Origin: Smittium culicis
Taxonomy: Eukaryota; Kickxellomycota; Harpellomycetes; Harpellales; Legeriomycetaceae
Assembly: GCA_001970855.1 (NCBI GenBank)
Contig: LSSN01002558.1
Coordinates: 1-15,454, forward strand
DNA length: 15,454 bases
Direction of reading: 5' to 3'
Shown: one piece after another, positions 9,416-15,454 of the stretch
Layout: every line of letters begins with the position of its first letter
Numbering within the stretch: the first letter of the stretch is position 1
Position numbers and translations under genes: made by a program
The notes under the pieces: generated by a model
The model's database searches: none
Seen by the model: the letters and a program-made list of their open reading frames with translations, nothing else
What the model was told of the DNA's origin: nothing

Positions 9416-9896
9416 TTCGCTTTAATTCGCATTCAGCTCGAAACTGCTGAAAAAGAAGGCAGTGAGCATAAGTTTATTTCTGTTTGGCGTATAAGCAAAG
9501 TTTTTCTGAAGTGTTGATCCGTTCCTCCAAAAACTGTTTCCGTCGCTAAAAAAAATTAAAAAAGCTGCTGAATTTAAAATACGAGCCTAACGAAGCCCTA
9601 TATATAAGTTTAGTTCCACACCATTATTTTGAAATAATAAACAATCCCACTAATATACTACCAATAAAGATCAGATGTATTTAGCGTACAGCTATGAGTG
9701 ATCTAACTCTAAAGCCCAAATTTCTTTCGCTGTGTATTCCTTTGAATTTTTATCTTCAAAAACCTCCCCTGGATTGTTCATCATGTAACTACATACCCGC
9801 GCTCTCCCAATAAAGCTACATTAAAACTCACTCTCTTCGTCTAAATCATATTTAATGAAACAGACCCTTTCGCTTATTTGTATTCTACAAACTGGT
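9416..9896. other. Intergenic region between relic and ligase promoter
   Basis: This region is less AT-rich than most of the intergenic DNA in the window up to about 9600. A minus-strand segment just upstream of the relic's ATG reads ETVFGGTDQHFRKTLLIRQ (about 9540-9484), but in a different frame, and I could not link it to the relic. No complete gene, tRNA or repeat is visible. The right part should carry upstream regulatory sequence for the plus-strand ligase. Confidence 0.4.
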
Positions 9897-9900
9897 CACA

Positions 9901-9909
9901 CCCCCCCCC
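9901..9909. repeat. C9 homopolymer upstream of the ligase TATA box
   Basis: Nine consecutive C lie about 20 bases before a TATA-like element. A possible role in promoter structure is inference; such runs are also prone to length error. Confidence 0.8.
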
Positions 9910-9929
9910 TTTAACCCCTATTCGTCTAG

Positions 9930-9937
9930 TATAAATA
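9930..9937 (+). promoter_or_regulatory. TATA-box candidate for the acyl-CoA ligase gene
   Basis: The sequence TATAAATA is a canonical TATA box, placed about 167 bases before the ATG at 10104. This implies a 5' leader of roughly 100-140 bases if transcription starts 30-60 bases downstream. It is the only good consensus match I see just upstream of the gene, though the AT-rich background makes chance matches likely. Confidence 0.4.
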
Positions 9938-10103
9938 CTTCCATCTCTGATTTTATTAACCAAGTCTATCCTACAACTCAGTTATATTAAAAATCATAAT
10001 CTTCCTTGTAGTTCTCATTGACAATCTTTAATACTGTGTAGTTTTAGAATAATATATATATCGATCCTTTTCTAACAAAGTAAATACCTATAATCTTTAT
10101 AAA

Positions 10104-12135
10104 ATGTTGTTCAAGTCCCAATTTAAAAGTGTACAAATACCAGACATTGATGTCCCTTCATACGTACTATCAAACTCTAGCGCAAACGATAGGAACCATG
10201 ATTTTGCTATTTTGGATGGCTCATCTCCTAGCAATACCCACTACTCCATCTCTGATATCGACTCCATATCAAAAAAACTATGTATTGGTCTCAAAACAAA
10301 GTTATTCCTCAAAAATAATCAAGTTTTGGCCATATTCCTCCCTAATTGCGCATTTTACCCCATAGCAATACTCGCTACTCTGCGCGCTGGTGCCATCGTA
10401 ACCCCTATCAACCCAAACTATAAGCCCAACGAACTTGCTTACCAATTATCCCACACAAGCGCTAAAGTTATTATCACCTGCTCAGAGTATCTACATGTCG
10501 CCGAAGCTGCCCTCAACCACAACAGTTCATCCCCAACTTCCAACTCTTCCACTCAACACTCACTCCCTCAAAAACCACTCATATACCTAATCGACTCCCA
10601 AATATCTTCTCCTCGCCACATTTCTAACCTTTTTTGCTCTGGAAAATTCACTCCATATCTCATCAACTCGAAGGAAAAAGCCGAGTCGAAGGTTGCTTTT
10701 ATCTGCTACTCCTCTGGAACAACAGGTAATTTCGTCTTTTCCTCCTACCTTTCTTTCTTTCTAGAAAAATCACCCGCGTCACTCAACCTTTTTACCCTCA
10801 ATTATACACACACATAAATACTTCCTCATACTTTTAAACCAGTATTTATTTATACGCTTAAATGCATCAGTTGCGACTTGTACTTTAAAACCATGATTAA
10901 CCGGCTAGTTTATATATCTTTTCTTTAAAAAATCACCTTCTATTTTATTCTAGGTTTGCCAAAAGGTGTAATGCTAACTCACAAAAATATAATATCCAGC
11001 TTATCTCAAAACCATCAGTACGCAAAACAAGCAAATTGGTTCTCCTCAAAAGATATCACCCACCGTCACTTGGCCGTTACTCCCTTTTACCACATTTATG
11101 GTTTAACCGTTGTGCTACTTTATGGTCTCTCTCATGTAAATTTATCTCTCACTCTCTTTCCTTTCCTTTCCTTTCCTTTCCTTTCCTTCATACTTATGCA
11201 TATAAATTAAATCATTTTAGGGTATTGGAATAGTTACCCTCAAACGGTACGCTGCTGATCAATTTCTCAGTTTAATACAGAAATACAAAATAACGTTTAT
11301 ACACCTTGCGCCCCCCGTTCTTGTTTCTCTAAATAATTCAAATATCCTAAACAACTACGATATTTCATCATTGACCCAAATCATGTCTTCTGCAGCACCA
11401 TTAGGCGCAGAATTCCAATCCATAATTTCAAAGAAGCTAGACGTTCCTATAGTTCAAGGATATGGTCTCACAGAAACGAGTCCAACCATAAGTCTAAGCA
11501 ATAGCGGCCCCAATGGCCACAGAACCGGTTCTATAGGGAAGCTCCTATCTAACATTGAAATGAAAATAGTTGACCCAGACGACGAACTCAACACTGCTGA
11601 CCAACATTTGCTCCCTGCTGGCCAAAAGGGCGAACTATGTTTCAGAGGACCAAATGTAATGTTGGGCTACTACAAAAACAAAGCTGCCACAAACTCAACC
11701 ATCGACAACCAGGGATTTATCCACTCGGGCGATATCGGGTATATCGACACTGACGGATTCATCTTCATCAGCGACAGGAAAAAAGAACTCATCAAATACA
11801 ACGGATACCAAGTCGCGCCCGCTGAACTCGAAGCCCTCCTAATAACCCACGACTACGTAAAAGACTGCGCCGTTATCGGCACATACAGCCCTGCCCTCCA
11901 AACTGAGCTCCCCAAAGCATACATCGTCCTCTCCGACTCTGCACTCGCTAACTCTTCCTCAAACTCGCAGGCCAATACTTTGGCCTCCATCGAAACTTGG
12001 CTCGACTCCAACGTCGCCCACTACAAAAAACTCCGTGGCGGTATCGAAATCATCGCCGAAATTCCCAAAAGCGCTTCTGGAAAAATCTTAAGAAAAGATC
12101 TTGCCAAACTTAACACCTCCCGCTCTAAACTTTAA
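10104..12135 (+). CDS. Peroxisomal 4-coumarate:CoA-ligase-like acyl-CoA synthetase, three exons
   Basis: This ANL-superfamily adenylating enzyme activates a carboxylic acid with ATP to an acyl-adenylate and then to an acyl-CoA thioester. Exons 10104-10725, 10954-11135 and 11221-12135 join in frame to 572 residues; introns are 228 and 85 bases. Motifs: the phosphate-binding loop YSSGTTGLPKG (from residue 202, with intron 1 splitting a Gly codon inside it), TPFYHIYGL, QGYGLTETSP (347-356), SGDIGY with Asp439, SDRKKELIKYNG with Arg454, and the C-terminal PKSASGKILR with catalytic Lys556. The protein ends in SRSKL, a classical PTS1 signal, so import into peroxisomes is expected. A Ser/Asn-rich insert lies at about residues 138-155. 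The family includes 4-coumarate ligases, fatty-acyl-CoA synthetases and luciferases. In a fungus a medium- or long-chain fatty acid or an aromatic acid is possible; the substrate cannot be read from the sequence. The stop is TAA at 12133-12135. Confidence 0.94.
11157..11186 (+). repeat. (TTTCC)6 microsatellite in ligase intron 2
   Basis: Six perfect TTTCC units lie within the 85-base second intron of the ligase gene, 34 bases before the acceptor TTTTAG at 11215-11220. As a continuous pyrimidine stretch it may help define the 3' splice site. Length variation is likely because such repeats slip during replication. Confidence 0.9.
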
Positions 12136-12648
12136 ATGGTTATTTTGTAACATACTAGCAATGTGCTCGCCATTTTTTTTGATTTTTTGAGGCACGAACG
12201 AGGGGTGGGAGAGAATGAAGACTAAATATTACCATTAAAGATCCATTAATTAACTTTGCTATTATTTTTTTCTGTTGATAGCAGGCTAAATATTCCAACT
12301 TAATTTTCCGCCTGCTCTTTTATTTATTTATTTATTTTTTTTCATCGTCATGGTGTGTTCATTTCACACCGTTTATTACTACATATATTATTTTCTAGTA
12401 AAATTAACAATAATGAAAAAAAGCAAGTTAAAACGCACGGTTCGATACAATAGAAATAATTATTATTTTTTTTTTTTTGAGTAAAGTGTCTAAAAAAATA
12501 TTTATAAACTAGAAAATTAATGTAAAATTCAAATATTTAGAGGGATTAGTGCGAGTAGATTTGGTCTCTATAACCATGCGCTAGTTTTAATATTATCCAC
12601 CTCATCTCGCCCATACTCTCAACCCAATCAATATTTATAATAGTTGAA
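12136..12648. other. Intergenic gap between convergent ligase and RRP43 genes
   Basis: The two flanking genes converge here, so this gap of 513 bases holds both 3' untranslated regions and terminators. It is AT-rich with TTTA repeats around 12320-12340. A small inverted repeat, GGTGTG at 12352-12357 and CACACC at 12365-12370 with a 7-base loop, could form a short hairpin; its role is unknown. No gene is visible. Confidence 0.6.
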
Positions 12649-13787
12649 TCATGAGTAAATCTTTTGTGTTTCTAAATTCCGAGCTTCAGATAATTCGAAA
12701 ATGGTGTTCATAGTAGGTTGCGGCAAAACAGTCGATCCGAGCTTATAAATATTAACTATTTGGTTCTTGTCGTTATAAACAACAGTGACGTACCCGTCAG
12801 CGAGCTCTTCTTCGTCAGAGGTCGGGTCAGCAAGCAAGTACTCGCCGGCCTGGACAAGACAGAAGGTCGATGGGTACAGCTTCTGGCTGACGGCCAAGCT
12901 CGATGTCGCGCCGCTGAGCGAATCGACCGTTATTGAACCGACGTCGGGGTTATATGACGGGGCTTTCAGCTGCGTGGCCAGGAGGGCGCGCGTCAGCGCG
13001 ATTATCGCGGCGTCCAGAACGCACCCGTCGAAATTCAAGCACACGATGTCTGCGTACAGCACCCAGACAGCTTTCCCGGGCTCAATGCACAGCTGGTCAA
13101 GGCCAAACACCTGCTCGTTGAACAGATCGCTGATGTGCTGGCTAAGAACCTGCGAATAATTTCCCGGCTGGCCTGCCGAGTACTTTGAAGAACACATCGA
13201 ACTCAACTTCACATTTGGGACTAAATAATCATTATTTTTTAATTTGAAAAAAATAAAAGTTCAAGTAAGTTGGGATTATGAGGGTTGGGAAGGTGCGGAG
13301 GGTGAATCGTATAACATGTGTGCAATAGTTTACAAATTCGATATTCCATATATTATCGCATTATAAAAAAAAAAAAAAGAAGCAAAAAGTGTACCTAGAA
13401 ATCCCTTGTTTGGAGTTGAAAGTTTTGGCTCGCACACTTCAGCGCGAATTCCACAAACTACAGTCGTATCTCCTATTCTGATAGTCGACGATCCATCCGT
13501 AGTCCCGATTCCGCCTGTGTTTAAAATACCAACCATTTTTTTTTTTTTAAGAAAAAATTAATCGCTTAAAAGTATTTATCTCGCGTTAAAATGTAGTAGT
13601 AAAAAAAAAAAAAAAACAACAAATTTAAAAAAGTATAAAAACCGAACAAACCTGTTGTCAGTTTAGCGGCTCTAAATTGATTCAGTGTTCGGCCATCGGT
13701 CCTAATTCCATTCGAGAAAAATCGTGTGTGGAACTCGAGTGGATGAACCTTCTCGAATATTTTAGCCTCAGATAAATTTGCTGACAT
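12649..13787 (-). CDS. RRP43: Exosome complex component Rrp43 (EXOSC8), RNase PH-like, three exons
   Basis: Rrp43 is one of six RNase PH-fold subunits forming the ring of the eukaryotic RNA exosome, which trims and degrades RNA 3' to 5' in nucleus and cytoplasm. The eukaryotic ring is catalytically inactive and acts as a channel to Rrp44/Rrp6. Exons 13787-13652, 13514-13395 and 13220-12649 join in frame to 275 residues, matching human EXOSC8 (276); introns are 137 and 174 bases. Supporting segments: HPLEFHTRFF and the RTDGR motif (residues 29-33), DGSSTIRIGDTTVVCGIRAE, the IEPGKAVWVLYADIVCLNFD block typical of the second half of the fold, and LLADPTSDEEELADG near the C-terminus. The proline-rich loop seen in human (VDLPPLCS) is replaced by a Ser-rich segment. 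Exon 3 is far richer in G+C than its surroundings. Rrp42, Rrp45 and Mtr3 are the alternatives, but the N-terminal PLEF..RFF motif favours Rrp43. Confidence 0.88.
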
Positions 13788-15276
13788 TAATAGAATTGTA
13801 ATTTATTTTATTTTATTTTATTTGTTTGTTGAAGACGAATTCGTTTAATTATGGCGTGAAATGAAAATACTACAAAATAACACTAAAATTTTTTTTTTTA
13901 TTTATGGTACGTGTATAATAAATTTTTTATTTATAGAAAAAAAAAAAAAAGATGATAAGTATTTTGCTTAAACATTTCTATGATTCTGTTTGAAAAAATA
14001 TCAATCAGTCAATCAATCAATTTTTTTTTTTAGGTGGATCGAAAAACACGACATTTTAATTGGCTGTATTAGAATATTTTATATTAGGCACTAAGTTTCG
14101 AGAATTAAGGAATCCAATAGCCACAATATAGCTTATTTTCTGCCAAATCGCATGCAATTAAACGCATCTTTTATGAAAAGTAGATAAAAAGTTATTAGAG
14201 ATAAATATGAGAATTCGCCATAGTTTTATTGATATAATTGATTATGATATATAAGTTAGAAATAAACAGTGAAGGTATCAAGACTAGATCTTTTTGGTAG
14301 AGTGCTATTATTATTTCGATAATGCATTGTTAAAAATCTACAGCCAACAACCATTAATAAGTATTTAAAATATTATTGACGCCATGTTTGTTTTTTGCAA
14401 AAAAGCCAGTTCAAAGGTATAAATTCTCATGGGGGTTTTCAAGTGTTGGATGAACGGATCAATTGAGCTTGGATTAATTTATTATAGATTTCTATACAAA
14501 AATAAACCATCCTATGGGTCGAAACCAAATAAGTAAAAGCTGCCAAAAGGTTTTAGATGAGGAATTATAGCACAAGTTATGAAAGTTAAGGCTGTAAGAG
14601 GCAAGAAATCGGTATCAGGATAAGGCCAAGTCAAGATGGTTAAAATCGTGGTAAATTTTATGCTAAAGGTACTTGAATAAGAATTTTTTAAGTATGATGT
14701 GGCATAATATTTATTTTTGCATAAAAGTAAATGAGGAGATAAAAACTCGAGCAAGCATTGGCAATAAAAATAAGTGAAAGGGGAGAGAGAGAGAAGAACT
14801 AGTAAATACCCGCACTGAAAACCTGTATTCTTTCATTCACAGTTTTACAAGAATAACATGGATATCAGACGATTATTTCTCTAGTGTAGTGATATTACAG
14901 AACTATATTTTGTTTATGGGATAATAAGCTAATAAATTGAAGGATTTTTAAGATTAAGAAATTCATGACTAAATAGAGTTTTATTTGTTTATAAAAATGG
15001 TGTACAAGTTGAAGGGAAATTAGAAGGGTTTGGAGGGGAATAAGAAAACTAGTTTTTATGATTGCTTGAATTGTATAGTAAAGATTAGAGAATAAATTTG
15101 GTTCAAAAGTTGAGTTACTTTTTAGCATAAATTCCTATGTGATTGCAATAAATCGCTGCGCGACTAATTTTGAGGGTTGTGAGTTGGTGGGTGGGGGTGT
15201 TATGGTGAATATTAAATTCAAATAATTTATGAGGGCACGACTAAAAATAATAAATAACGATGATTTTTGTAGGATG
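13788..15276. other. AT-rich region upstream of RRP43, no supported gene
   Basis: The first few hundred bases should contain the RRP43 promoter, since that gene reads leftward from 13787. A (TCAA)-type short repeat occurs at 14001-14021, followed by a T run. Minus-strand open frames at 14754-14512 (80 codons) and 15128-14895 (77 codons) encode hydrophobic Leu/Ile/Phe/Thr-rich sequence without known motifs. They could be remnants of something but are equally explained by AT-rich composition. No RNA gene is visible. Confidence 0.5.
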
Positions 15277-15348
15277 TGAAATATAGCAAAAAGTGCATGA
15301 TTTTAATATGCATGAAATATAGCAAAAAATGCATGATTTTAATATGCA
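15277..15348. repeat. Two tandem copies of a 36-base repeat
   Basis: The unit starts TGAAATATAGCAAAAAGTGC at 15277 and ends AATATGCA. The second copy, 15313-15348, differs at one base (AAAAAATGC for AAAAAGTGC). A partial third copy (AGAAATAG) follows at 15349, and a diverged remnant may precede the array. The near identity indicates a recent local duplication. No function can be assigned. Confidence 0.9.
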
Positions 15349-15454
15349 AGAAATAGGTAAAATTTATGCGCGGAAGGTCAGCTTACTGCAAGGCTTAAAA
15401 TTACAGGGAATATAAATATTAGGGGGTTAGGGATGTATTTTGACATTATATAGT

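Noticed and set aside
11371..12135. Ligase C-terminal part as a separate gene starting at 11371
   Set aside because: The first codon there is TTG, and the frame continues upstream to the exon 3 acceptor at 11220; all three exons join in phase.
12439..12448. GGTTCGATAC as a possible tRNA B box
   Set aside because: No matching A box, acceptor stem or cloverleaf can be built around it.
12785..13159. Plus-strand 124-codon open frame, with two more (12718-12936, 12933-13121)
   Set aside because: They lie antisense to RRP43 exon 3, whose GC-rich codons leave few stops on the other strand. They have no family features.

Overview
This window looks like nuclear DNA from a fungus. The evidence is the set of conserved eukaryotic genes (exocyst, KDEL/HDEL receptor, RNA exosome, peroxisomal acyl-CoA ligase), many short spliceosomal introns (66-228 bases, 13 of 15 ending in TAG), and very AT-rich intergenic DNA full of A and T runs. 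The standard genetic code fits all four genes. The style resembles an early-diverging lineage such as the Harpellales (Smittium-like), but that placement is an impression from composition and gene content, not a demonstrated result.

Layout. Positions 1-1030 hold a broken minus-strand non-LTR retrotransposon ORF1 (gag-like, with a damaged CCHC zinc knuckle), probably continuing off the left edge. Positions 1031-2229 are AT-rich with no gene. SEC5 (exocyst subunit) occupies 6865-2230 on the minus strand as ten exons that join in frame to 1153 residues. ERD2 (ER retention receptor) lies at 8328-7496 on the minus strand in three exons (212 residues). A large gap, 8329-10103, separates ERD2 from a divergent plus-strand gene. 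It holds a 21-base tandem repeat and a stop-riddled relic resembling an ISXO2/Merlin-type transposase, then the promoter of the next gene with a TATA box. A 4-coumarate:CoA-ligase-like acyl-CoA synthetase runs on the plus strand, 10104-12135, in three exons (572 residues), and ends in the peroxisomal signal SKL. Convergent to it is RRP43/EXOSC8 (exosome ring subunit), minus strand 13787-12649, three exons, 275 residues, with a strikingly GC-rich last exon. Positions 13788-15454 are AT-rich, with a 36-base tandem duplication near the end and no gene I can support.

How the genes relate. SEC5 and ERD2 both serve the secretory pathway (vesicle tethering at the plasma membrane; Golgi-to-ER retrieval), but each has its own gap and there is no sign of joint regulation. 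The ligase (peroxisome) and RRP43 (RNA processing) are unrelated housekeeping or metabolic genes. No novel multi-gene system is evident. The points most worth a second look are the unusual ligand-pocket residues of ERD2, the Merlin-like relic, the GC island in RRP43 and the decoy splice acceptors in SEC5.
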